Assembly: GCA_038093515.1 (NCBI GenBank)
Contig: JBBPSI010000046.1
Span: forward strand, 1 to 64,000
DNA length: 64,000 nt
From: Butyriboletus loyo
Lineage: Eukaryota > Basidiomycota > Agaricomycetes > Boletales > Boletaceae
Direction: 5' to 3'
Under the pieces are notes generated by a model. That model was not told the DNA's origin. It searched no databases and worked only from the letters and a program-made list of their open reading frames with translations. The translations under genes were made by a program, and so were the position numbers. Shown here piece after piece: positions 10,501 through 21,555 of this stretch. Within the stretch, counting starts at the first letter, position 1, and every line of letters starts with the position of its first letter.

Positions 10501-12978
10501 TCGTGAGCTTCAGATATTTGCAATACAGTTCTTGTTCGTCGGGTTGTTCATGTAAATCACAGCGTTCATGACTTTCACTAGTGACGCTCGTCAGTGGCTG
10601 CTCCATTCTCACGACCCGCTGCCTCGCTACTTTCTTCCAGTCTCATATATACTTGACTGAAGGTAAGCTACAACTCTGCAGGCCGACGAACCTATAAATG
10701 ACATTTTTGGCTTGTACACCATCTAATACCGACTCGTCTTGGATTCCCCCATGCGCATCTCTTCAGGCTCATGTCACACCGAGACCCTGACGAACCTAAA
10801 GTCGAAACGACACAGTACGCGCCAACGTTCACGAATCATTACCCGTTTGTTTCTTCGAGCCCTCTCGTCACCTCACCTCGTATCCTCGTGTCTGTTCCCA
10901 GCATCCCTCGTTTCTAGCTTCTCTGTGCCACGTGGTCGCACAGGAAATAAAAGGAACCCCCAGTTCGTCGCGATCATCGACGGGCAGATACAAAAACGGG
11001 CTGAATCTCAACCGATGGAAGACCGTTGTTGTCTGCTTTAGCGTGTGTCCACTATCAAACTGGTCAGCCTCGTCCTTTTTTTTTTTTCGCTCGTATGAGC
11101 GTTAAACGTGAGTACCAACGCCTTGAACCCCGAAGCTGCTGGATAAAAACGACCGCCTGTATTGATCAGGAATATTCGTCCGATCTGCTAGTTCCTGGCT
11201 GTTTGTGATACGCAGCTGGATTTTATTCTTGACCAGTCGTGGACGATCATCGATCATCGATCATCCCCCGTAAGCAGTGGCCTTCCTATTCAATGCCCAC
11301 GAATACCGAGTACTTCCTTGTCGTCGGCGAGTATGAGCATGGCAACCAGAGTCCTGTGTTCAAGCATGGATCCAATCCATCTACGGCGGATTCGCACACA
11401 GAACGCGCCGCTCAACATCACCTTTGCCAACTCTGTTACGGTTTGGGATGGTGCACTGGATCCCAATGTGGGCTAACAACCGTTTGGCGCACGAACATGT
11501 ACTCATGCATCATTGGTAACAGAACCTCAACGGTGGAGTCTCATGATGACACAGAGTGGGATCTTGGGGTGACTGACCCTTTATCAGTGCGGGTCCGAGC
11601 ATTAGGATTAATTGTATTCGATCATGTGAGGCATCCCTTGCAAGAAACCCGTCGTATAGTGCCTCATTCCGTCGGAGAAGTCCTGGACCCAAGTCGTGTA
11701 GCCTGATTGACGGTGACCTTTTCTCTTCCTTTCCTCGCTATAGACATTCCCGACAGCTACAGATAAACATTCCCTCTGTCATTCGCGAAGCTACGCGCCT
11801 CATCATCGGTGTCGGGGGTAGTAATATATTGTGACGATTTGGTCAATCAAGACGCTAGTACATCATAGCGTGCAAATGTACTCTGAGGGTATAGGAGGCA
11901 AGGAAATGGAAATGTCGAAGCACTCAACGATTTCGTCAACAGTGGGCCATTCGACAAACAGAAACTAGCTGACAAGTTAAAATTGTTGAACTGACAGATA
12001 CCAACTTCATCACCACGCATTCAGTAGTGAGATGTAGAGACAATCCGGGATCTGGTCGTCGTCCCGGGCTTTTGTCCCGTTCCACTTTTATTCGTCATTC
12101 TTCCGGCATGACGAGCAGCGGCGGGTTGAACCGCCAGAGGTGCCCTTTGAGCCCTGACTCGGAAGTAACTGAGAAGCCTGAAGTTGTGGCGCACAATGCA
12201 TGCCTAGAGGACGGGGACCGGTAGGCTTAACCTGCGTTGGCATTTGGGGACACGACGTCGTGTTTCACTGCGGGAGGAACGCAGCTTTAGTTCGGGTGCT
12301 CCGACGCGGGCTTGGGGCGGAGGCTCCTACCTAGAAAAACGACATGTCGCGGACGTGTGGTTGTCATCCACTGCCATATACATAGATGGCGGTATCTGTG
12401 TGCGACATCGGATCAGATATCAGCCTCCCTCGTTCTGTATCGGTTTCAGTGAGAGCAATGACGCCTTGCATTGCGCTCGCCCCATCATTTGGTGTATGTT
12501 CCGGGGCGCTGGCCTTGATGGCAGCGGTAGGATGCGGATTCGGAGTGTTGAACGTTCAAGCGGCTGAGGGGTTAACGTCGCGGTTCAGAGAGTGACCTGA
12601 GAGTGAAGCTGGGCTATACTTGACGGATACAAGATCAACATCCGGTGCACCAATACATGTCCACGAGTGTGCCATCGAGGTAGTCATACAACTTAAAGTC
12701 AGCCGAGGAGATACGACGATAGCAAGTTCCCAGTAAGACCACGTTCAATGGCACTAACATCCGCTGATTACCTGGTTAATGGTCGTCCCAAAGACGAACG
12801 AGGTCAGCTAGCTGGGAGGCGAGTGAGAATAAGCGCCAACGACACGAGGCACCTGCGCGTCTGAGAAGGGAGAAACGTGCCTATGGGGTCCAACTCTCTC
12901 CAGAATCCATACCACCGCTCGACTCAACACTTTGCTTATTGACACTACGAAACCTACGGACGTGCGCCATTGGAGAGG
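10500..12978. other. Spacer of tandem unit 1, no assigned gene
   Basis: This 2.4-kb stretch recurs at about 15340-17780. It holds short open stretches, for example from ATG 10774 (about 49 codons) and 11239-11706. These are conserved between the two copies simply because the units are near-identical. I recognise no domain. Small GATCATC repeats lie near 11245. Confidence 0.6.
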
Positions 12979-15326
12979 ATGTCGTCAGAGCAGAACAGTA
13001 CGTGTCAGTTCTCGGGAGTGGTTATAGAATGCTGACAATGCAGTAAGACCATACGATAGTACTTGACACCGGTCGCTCTGCTTCAGTGTGGGCAATCGCT
13101 TTCCACCCCGACGGAACACATTTATTAAGCGGGAGTCACGATGGGATTCGACGATGGCAAATTGCAGACGGCCAAGAGGTGGGGAAACAACTAGGAATGG
13201 ACCTGAACGCCATTTCTGTGTCGAGGGATGGCAAGCGAATAGTCTGTGGAACTACGGAAGGGGCAAGCATATGGGATGCCAAAATCCAGGAAAGAACGAT
13301 CGAGGTGGAGGACACGAAGGACGTGGTTTCTGTGGACATCTCGCCCGATGCTACCAGGTTTGCCACTGGGATTGGACTTGGCAACAATACAGCAACCATT
13401 TGGAACATCGTCACTGGCGAGAGGTTGGTTGGCCCACTCCGACATGACAGTAGTGTCATAGGAATTAAATTCTCCCCGGATGGTGAACACATTGCCACTG
13501 CCTGCAGGACTTCCATCTGTATCTTTGACAGTCGCAGCGGTGACCAACTCATCACCATCAAGGTCGAAATGGATTCCCGAAATCTCGCAATCACTCCCCT
13601 TGTGTGGTCAAACCATGGACAGCAAATCTTTGCCGCAACTCGCAACAAGACAATCCAGGCTTTCGATGTGTCTACTGGGTCCCTACTAGCTGAATCACAG
13701 TCACACACTGACAGTAACTCGAGCCTCCGACAGTGCATCGCTCAAGCTGCCAATGGGAAGTTCCTCGCTTCCATCTTATCACATTCCATCTCGTTCTGGG
13801 ACACTTCAACACTTGCTCGGATCAGCCCAGACACCAAGCACACCGAAACGTTATATTCAATTGCTCTCTCCGCAGATTGTGACTATGTTGCCACTGGAAG
13901 AGAAGATGGGAAAGTCATGATTCACAATCTCAGTGAAATCCTTCCAGGCTCATATGGCATTTTCCATCATGATGTAAGTATTTCTGCATTTAGTTGAGGA
14001 GCTTGTCGTCCTGTTACCGAGGAAATCGCACTGACTCCTGTGTTCCCACACAAGGACTCGGAACAACCCACAACTGTGACAAATCTGCACAAGTCCGAGA
14101 ACCATGAAGGCGTTCAAGACGATGATCCACTGGAGGTAAGACTTTGATTGTTTCCTTTTCGACGTTGGTATTCATGATGCCACCAGACTGAGGTGCCGAC
14201 GAGCGCACCTGCACCCGTATTTGATTATGATGAGGCCTGTACTGATTTTACTGGACTCTTACTTTTGTATTGACGTCGCTGCAGCCACCATCGCCGGTGT
14301 CTCAGGCTCCTGAGGTGCCTGATCCAGATGAACATCGTGATACTGCCGCGTCATCCGGTGGTATTCCGATCGTTAAAAGGTGGCTGCAGACGGTGCGCAA
14401 GAAGGGTGACAAACACCAGAGTTCCCATCAGCCAGGTCACCTTTCCAGAGATCCCGGTCGGGCTGCGAATCCGCACCCTCGTTCCAATTCACCAGGAATA
14501 GGGAATACTGCGAGCCAGAGACCTTCGTGGATGGTCGCAGGTCAACGTGTGCGAGTCAGTGTTCTCTTCTTTTGTAGACAGCGGTGCACGGTGTGTCTGA
14601 TGAACCATCTCAGCGAGCGGTCGCAAAACCCGTAGTAAAGGTTCGTTGATTGTTTTTATCTGGTGCTGTCACTCATCCTGCGTCACAGCCTACGACAAAG
14701 ACCAAAACTACTAGAAAGAGTAAGTCGAACAAGGCTGCCTCCAGCAGCAGGCAAGGTCAGTCGGATGCGAAGAAAGTAGACTCTGTATGCATTTGTCGTG
14801 ACGATAGATTACGTCGTGAACAGCTCACTTTTTCATTAGGGACAACCAGCGACCGAGGCGTCTGAGTCCTCGGGCACACCACAGGGAGTCCATGTCATGG
14901 TGCGCATTCACTCTTTCGATTTTGATTGCTAGACTTACGGAGGAATGCAGCAGCAAGAAGCAGGCGACGCTACTGATTCCGAAGTCGGCCATTCGAACCA
15001 GGACGCCTCCGGTAGCAGACAAGGTCATCCAGATCGAAACAACACTGGCGCTGTGTGTCTTTTTGGTGACGGTAGATCACAATATGATAGCTCACTTTTG
15101 ATTAGGAAGAACACAATCCATCTCAGCCACCAGCTGGGAGGGTCTACGCAACTGTGCGTGTACACTTCCTTGGCTTATTCTGTTTGGCTCACAGCGGATC
15201 ACATCAGCGAGAACCAGGTGGCGGTACCGTTTCGGTCACATTCAGGTTACGGTTACCGGCATGGATTTGGTGTTTTAGCACGGCTACTACCGATGATGGG
15301 GCGCATGGACCAGGTGATTCGAGTGT
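12979..15326 (+). CDS. WD40-repeat protein, copy 2
   Basis: Start ATG 12979; exon 1 is 12979-12997. A 50-nt intron ends at 13047 and exon 2 runs 13048-13973 in phase, giving about 315 residues with seven WD-type blades. Blade ends include RRWQ, ASIWD, ATIWN, ISFWD and MIHNL. Exon 3 is 14055-14135 and exon 4 is 14187-14234, whose donor is GC (GAG then GCCTGT). Exon 5 starts at 14285. The tail is rich in Pro, Ser, Lys and Gln and probably spliced further to about 15326; those joins are uncertain. The propeller is a protein-binding scaffold by family; the partner is unknown. Codon 1 was chosen because exon 1 plus exon 2 joins in frame and the exon 1 sequence is conserved in copy 3. Confidence 0.85.
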
Positions 15327-15339
15327 AGATACCAGGGGT

Positions 15340-17780
15340 GATTCGTGAGCTTTGGATATTTGCCATACAGTTCTTGTTCGTCGGGTTGTTTATGTAAATC
15401 ACAGCGTTCATGACTTTCACTAGTGACGCTCGTCAGTGGCTGCTCCATTCTCACGACCCGCTGCCTCACTACTTTCCTCCAGTCTCGTAGATACTTGACT
15501 GAAGGTAAGCTACAACTCTGTAGGCCGATGAACCTATAAATGTCATTTTTGGCTTGTGCACCATCTAATACTGACTCCTCTTGGCTTCTCCCCATGCGCA
15601 TCTCTTCGGGCTCATGTCACACCGAGACCCTGGCGAACCTAAAGTCGAAACGACACAGTACGCGCCAACGTTCACGAATCATTACCCGTTTGTTTCTTCG
15701 AGCCCTCTCGTCACCTCACCTCGTATCCTCGTGTCTGTTCCCAGCATCTCTCATTTCTAGCTTATCTGTACCACGTGGTCGCACAGGAAATAAAAGGAAC
15801 CCCCAGTTCGTCGCGATCATCGATGGCTTGTGCACCCTGTGTTCCAGCTCCCGCCGACCAGCATACTCGCTCATCAACTATCAAACTGGTCAGCCTCGTC
15901 CTTTTTTTTTTCACTCGTATTAGCGTTAAACGCAAGTACCAACGCCTTGAACCCCAAAACTGCTGGATAAAAACGACCACCTGTATTGATTAGGAATATT
16001 CGTCCGATCTGCTAGTTCCTGGCTGTTTGTGATACGCAGCTGGATTTTATTCTTGACCAGTCGTGGACGATCAACGATCAACGATCATCCCCCGCAAGCA
16101 GTGGCCTTCCTATTCAATGCCCACGAATACCGAGTACTTCCTTGTCGTCGGCGAGTATGAGCATGGCAGCCAGAGTCCTGTGTTCAAGCATGGATCCAAT
16201 CCATCTACGGCGGATTCGCACACAGAACGCGCCGCTCAACATCACCTTTGCCAACTCTGTTACGGTTTGGGATGGTGCACTGGATTCCAATGTGTGCTAT
16301 CAACCGTTTGGCGCACGAACATGTACTCATGCATCATTGGTAACAGAACCTCAACGGTGGAGTCTCATGATGACACAGAGTGGGATCTTGGGGTGACTGA
16401 CCCTTTATCAGTGCGGGTCCGAGCATTAGGATTAATTGTATTCGATCATGTGAGGCATCCCTTGCAAGAAACCCGTCGTATAGTGCCTCATTCCGTCGGA
16501 GAAGTCCTGGACCCAAGTCGTGTAGCCTGATTGACGGTGACCTTTTCTCTTCCTTTCCTCGCTATAGACATTCCCGACAGCTACAGATAAACATTCCCTC
16601 TGTCATTCGCGAAGCTACGCGCCTCATCATCGGTGTCGGGGGTAGTAATATATTGTGACGATTTAGTCAATGAAGACGCTAGTACATCATAGCGTGCAAA
16701 TGTACTCTGAGGGTATAGGAGGCAAGGAAATGGAAATGTCGAAGCACTCAACGATCTCATCAGCAGTGAGCCGTTCGACAGACAGCAACTAGCTGACAAG
16801 TTAAAAAGATACCAACTTCATCACCACGCATTTAGTAGTGAGATGTGGAGGCAATCCGGGATCTGGTCGTCGTCGCGCGCTTTTGTCCCATTCCACTTTT
16901 ATTCGTCATTCTTCCGGCATGACGAGCAACGGCGGGTTGAACCGCCAGAGGTGCATTTTGAGCCCTGACTCGGAAGTAACTGAGAAGCCTGAATTTGGGG
17001 CGCACAATGCATGCCTAGAGGACGGGGACCGGTAGGCGTAACCTGCGTTGGCCTTTGGGGACACGACGTCGTGTTTCACTGCGGGAGGAACGCAGCTTTA
17101 GTTCGGGTGCTCCGACGCGGGCTTGGGGCGGAGGCTCCTACCTAGAAAAACGACATGTCGCGGACGTGTGGTTGTCATCCACTGCCATATACATAGATGG
17201 CGGTATCTGTGTGCGACATCGGATCAGATATCAGCCTCCCTCGTTCTGTATCGGTTTCAGTGAGAGCGATGACGCCTTGCATTGCGCTCGCCCCATCATT
17301 TGGTGTATGTTCCGGGGCGCTGGCCTTGATGGCAGCGGTAGGATGCGGATTCGGAGTGTCGAACGTTCAAGCGGCTGAGGGGTTAACGTCGCGGTTCAGA
17401 GAGTGACCTGAGAGTGAAGCTGGGCTATACTTGACGGATACAAGATCAACATCCGGTGCACCAATACATGTCCACGAGTGTGCCATCGAGGTAGTCATAC
17501 AACTTAAAGTCAGCCGAGGAGATACGACGACAGCAAGTTCCCAGTACGACCACGTTCAATGGCACTAACATCCGCTGATTACCTGGTTAATGGTCGCCCC
17601 AAAGACGAACGAGGTGGCCTAACTGGGAGACGAACAAGAATAAGCGCCAATGACACGAGGCACGTCTGAGAAGGAAACGTGCCTGTGCAGTCCAACTCTC
17701 TCCAGAGTCCATACCACCGCTCGACTCAACATTTTGCTTCTTGACACTGCAAAACCCACGGACGTGTGCCATTGGAGAGG
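15340..17780. other. Spacer of tandem unit 2, no assigned gene
   Basis: It repeats 10500-12978 with few differences, mostly small deletions and substitutions. The open stretches here (15540-15923, 16063-16530, 17055-17378) are matched in unit 1 but carry no family signature that I know. It includes the upstream region of copy 3, so promoter elements for the WD40 genes are expected in the last few hundred bases. Confidence 0.6.
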
Positions 17781-19830
17781 ATGTCGTCAGAGCAGAATAG
17801 TACGTGTCAGTTCTCGGGAGTGATTATAGAATGCTGATAATGCAGTAAGAACATACGATAGTACTTGACACCGGTCGCTCTGATTCAGTGTGGGCAATCG
17901 CTTTCCACCCCGACGGAACACATTTATTAAGCGGGAGTCACGATGGGATTCGACGATGGCAAATTGCAGACGGCCAAGAGGTGGGGAAACAACTAGGAAT
18001 GGACCTGAACGCCATTTCTGTGTCGAGGGATGGCAAGCGAATAGTCTGTGGAACTACGGAAGGGGCAAGCATATGGGATGCCAAAATCCAGGAAAGAACG
18101 ATCGAGGTGGAGGACACGAAGTACGTGGCTTCTGTAGACGTTTCGCCCGACGCTACCAGGTTTGCTACTGGGACTGGACTTCGCGACAATACAGCGACCA
18201 TCTGGGACATTATCACTGGCGAGAAATTGGTTGGGCCACTCCAACTTGACAATGACGTCATAGGAATTCAATTCTCCCCGGGTGGTGAACGCGTTGCCTC
18301 TGCCTGCAGGACTTCCATTTGTATCTTTGACAGTCGTAATGGTGATCTACTCGTCACCATCGAGGTCGAAATGCATCCTAACAATTTCGCAATCACTCCC
18401 CTTGTGTGGTCTAACCATGGACAGCAAATCTTTGCCGCAACCTGCGACAAGACAATCCGGGCTTTCGATGTGTCTACTGGGTCCCTACTAGCTGAATCAC
18501 AGTCGCACACTGACAGTAACTTGAGCCTCCGACAGTGCATCGCTCAAGCTGCCAATGGGAAGTTCCTCGCTTCCGTCTTAGCGCATTCCATCTCGTTCTG
18601 GGACACTTCAACACTTGCTCGGATCAGCCCAGACATCGATGACACTGGAACGTTATATTCAATTGCTCTCTCCGCAGATTGTGGTTATATTTCCACTGGA
18701 AGAGAAGATGGGAAAATCATGATTCACAATCTCAGTGATATCCTTCCAGGCTCATATGGCCCTTTCCATGTAAGTATTTCTGCATTTACAATGTTGAGGA
18801 ACTTGTCGTTCTGTGACTGAGGAAATCGCTGATTCCTACATTCCCACACAAGGAACAACCCACAGCCACAAATCTGTACCAGTCGGATAACCACGAAGCC
18901 GGTGACGATGATCCACTGGAGGTAAGACTTTGACTGTTTCTTTTTCGATGTTGGTATTCACGACGGCACTAGGCCGAGGTACCGACCAGTGCACCTGCAC
19001 CCGTATTTGACTATGATGAGGTCTGTACTGATTTTACTGGACTCTTACTTTTGTATTGACGCCACTGGAGCCACCATCGCCGACGTCCCAGGCTCCTGAA
19101 ATGCGTGATCCAGACGATCATCGCGATGGTGCTACGTCATCTGGCGGTATTCCAACGGTTAAAAGGTGGCTGCAGACGGTGCGGAAGAGGGGTGACAAAC
19201 GCCAGAGTTCCCATCAGCCAGATCACCTTTCCAGAGATCCCGGTCGGGTTGCGAATCCACAAACTCGTTCCAATTCACTGGCAAGAGGGCATACTGCGAA
19301 CCAGGGACCTTCGTGGATGGTCGCAGGTCAACGTGTGCGGGTCAGTGTTCTCTTCATTTGTAGATAGTGGTGGGCGGTATGTCTGACCAACCATCTCAGC
19401 GAGCGGTCGCAAAACCCGTAGCAAAGGTTCGTTGATTGTCTAGCTTGCTTTTTGGTGCTGTCGCTTATCCTGCGTCACAGCGTACGGCGAAAACTACTAG
19501 AACGAATCATTCGAACAAGGCCGCCTCCAGTAGCAGGCAAGGTCATTCAGACGTGAAGAAAGTAGACTCTGTATGCGTTTGTCGTGACGATAGATACGTC
19601 GTGACAGCTCACTTTTTTATTAGGGACAACCAGCGAACGAGGCGTCTCAGCCCGTGGTCACGCCAACGGGGGTCCATGTCATGGTGCGCATTCACTCTTT
19701 CCGTTTCGATTGCTAGACTTACGGTGGAATACAGCAGGAAGAAGCAGGCGACGCTACCGTTTGGATTGGATGCAAGTTCAGCTTACCCGCATGGATGTTA
19801 TGCTACAGCCCGATCAACGAAGATGAGATG
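17781..19830 (+). CDS. WD40-repeat protein, copy 3
   Basis: Start ATG 17781; exon 1 is 17781-17799, intron 17800-17849, exon 2 17850-18769 (in phase, seven blades). From the start to about 18120 the coding sequence is almost identical to copy 2. Beyond that it drops to roughly 85 percent, with many replacements in the blades. The exon 4 donor here is canonical GT (GAG then GTCTGT). The tail lacks a segment present in copies 1 and 2: after the codons near 19760 it jumps to sequence matching copy 2 at about 15225. The gene may be functional with a shorter C-terminus; its end is not fixed. Confidence 0.78.
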
Positions 19831-20459
19831 CATTGATCCATGCATGCCGCCCGTTGGTTTGAGTTCGAACAACGATGTAATGTGCCGTTCTTCGAGTTCA
19901 TGTCATCTCAACAACGTTATATGAATTTTGATACCCGCTGTTGGTGACTGAACTTCTTGAGATATGCACACAGCGGTTACATTCTTGACTGGGCACAGAG
20001 GTGCCATGGTGAGTTGCCAACTTGATACCCCGCTCTCTCTCGAACCTGGTGAGCTTGCGGGGCTTTGGCGGAAGCCAAGGGCACTTGAGTCGCGCGGGGT
20101 GCGGCTTAATCGCCTGACTGGTATTGTCGTTCAATGGGAAGCAAAGCATATCCGGTTCACTGCTCATGAAACAGAGCAACTCAGCAAGTCAACTGCGTAC
20201 CACATTGCTGCCTTATGTAACGATTGGCAGGTGGGTTACAAATGTGACCTGCAATATAACTAGCGGTAGTTTGCGCTGATCCATGTTGACTCTTCCGAAG
20301 CTTGTTTCGGAGTTCGCTGTCATTTTGGTCGCCTACGCCCACTCGACACGAGTCCTCTATGCCCACACCCACATCTCCAAATCTAAAGATACTATATGTC
20401 CAGAAGGAAGGACGCCCTTCCTAGACAACATCCCCATCGATGCCACAGATCGCGAAATC
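19831..20459. other. No gene seen
   Basis: About 630 bases between the WD40 array and the RBR pseudogene. Only short open frames on both strands, without motifs or splice structure that I can defend. Confidence 0.5.
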
Positions 20460-21115
20460 TCACTTTTTTGAGCGTTGCACTATTATTTTACACGTCGGAC
20501 AGGTTTCTCAGCCTTTTTCCTTGATAAGCGAGCGAACTGCGCGACCCATATTATCATCACAGCTTTCTCTAGGGTGTGCGCGGCTTTTGCATCCCGAAAA
20601 GACGTTCGTGCGATTGGGCGATCTACTAATGAAGGTCGAACACGTCTCTTTGGGACAGTAGACGCGGAAGGCGGGAGGCGTCGCTACCTCTGCGCACTTG
20701 AAAGAAAAGGTTGTACGGAGGGGACCAGGCAGGCCCGGGAAGCTGAGAAAGGGGTCCATTGGAACTTACTGTTGGCAGCATTTCAAGGGAAGAAGCCCTT
20801 CGTTGTTATCGGCGGCTTCGGCCATCGTGATCACGCACCGGTGGCAGATGAAATGGCCGCAGGGCCCGTCGAGACAGGTGATGCATTCAAAAGCGTCACG
20901 GCAGATCACACATTCCACGGTAACAGGGTGGTGAGCCGCCCAGTGAATGTCATACTTGGACGCGACTCCCTGCCGCTTTTTCGGCCGAGTGCGATGCACG
21001 GTGTTGTTTTAATCCGGAGTCCTGCTTTGGGCTGAGGCCGCTCGGTTGCCATATCGTCAGTGGTGGAATGGATTCGCAACGCTGCAACGCAAAAGCGCTG
21101 CTTGGTGGTCATCTC
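20460..21115 (-). pseudogene. RBR (RING-IBR-RING) E3 ubiquitin ligase fragment
   Basis: Read on the minus strand, a RING1-like stretch with CVIC, PCGHFICHRC and a final CC lies at about 20930-20775. After an intron (20769-20697) an IBR-like stretch contains YCPKETCSTF and CKSRAHP. A stop (TGA, about 20506) stands where family members have Trp in KGW. Beyond it, in the same frame, TCPTCK and VQRS are recognisable as the start of RING2, followed by another stop at 20462-20460. The splice phase at the intron does not close cleanly. RBR ligases transfer ubiquitin through a Cys in RING2, which is not present here, so this is a decayed gene. Confidence 0.75.
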
Positions 21116-21555
21116 GTTCGTCTGCTTCCAAAAGTGCTAGATGCTGGAGGAAATACGATCGGGCCTCTAATTCACGGTTTTGTTTTTGTTTTATGATGAG
21201 CGCCCGCTAGGACGCCTGTGGGAGGGACGACGGTACTTACCGTTGTTGGTGGCGTCGCTTGAGTACCTGGTTAGCGGTGCGCGGTCTCGACAAACGACCA
21301 TCCATCATCACACGTCCTCCGACACGCCGTTTTCAATCTGTTTGGTGTCCGCCTCATTTCTCCCTCGTGTTTGCGACTTTTCATATCACAGTGAGCATCC
21401 ATGCAATGTTGAGATTCGTGAGGCGATTCAGAGAACCAAAAATTAAATTAAAAAATTTCAAGTAACCTCACATCCGTTTACAGTCCATAATCTTAACCCA
21501 AGTTATACGTCAGTCCATTCTGTCCTGCCATGATTCGTTCCAAAAAGAGCGCGAG
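21116..21555. other. Spacer with no gene seen
   Basis: About 440 bases between the RBR pseudogene and the 3' end of the sedolisin gene. The stretch near 21445-21530 is AT-rich and could hold 3' processing signals for either gene. Confidence 0.5.

Larger units (their letters stand above)
8697..19830. repeat. Tandem array of a WD40-gene unit (about 4.8 kb period)
   Basis: Three successive blocks share the same order: WD40 gene body, Pro/Ser-rich tail exons, then a 2.4-kb non-WD spacer. Matching points include 9499, 14341 and 19137. Offsets are about 4842 between units 1 and 2 and about 4786 between units 2 and 3. Unit 1 starts in the middle of the WD40 gene, fused to GH5. Unit 3 ends in a shortened tail. 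Units 1 and 2 are nearly identical from about 9440/14280 to 12900/17720. Confidence 0.93.

Noticed and set aside
10739..11706. Two small genes in the WD40 spacer.
   Set aside because: They are conserved between units 1 and 2 only because the units are near-identical; there is no recognisable domain and codon positions do not vary preferentially.
13136..13738. Antisense open frame of about 200 codons opposite WD40 copy 2.
   Set aside because: It is the shadow of a conserved sense coding frame and has no motif of its own.
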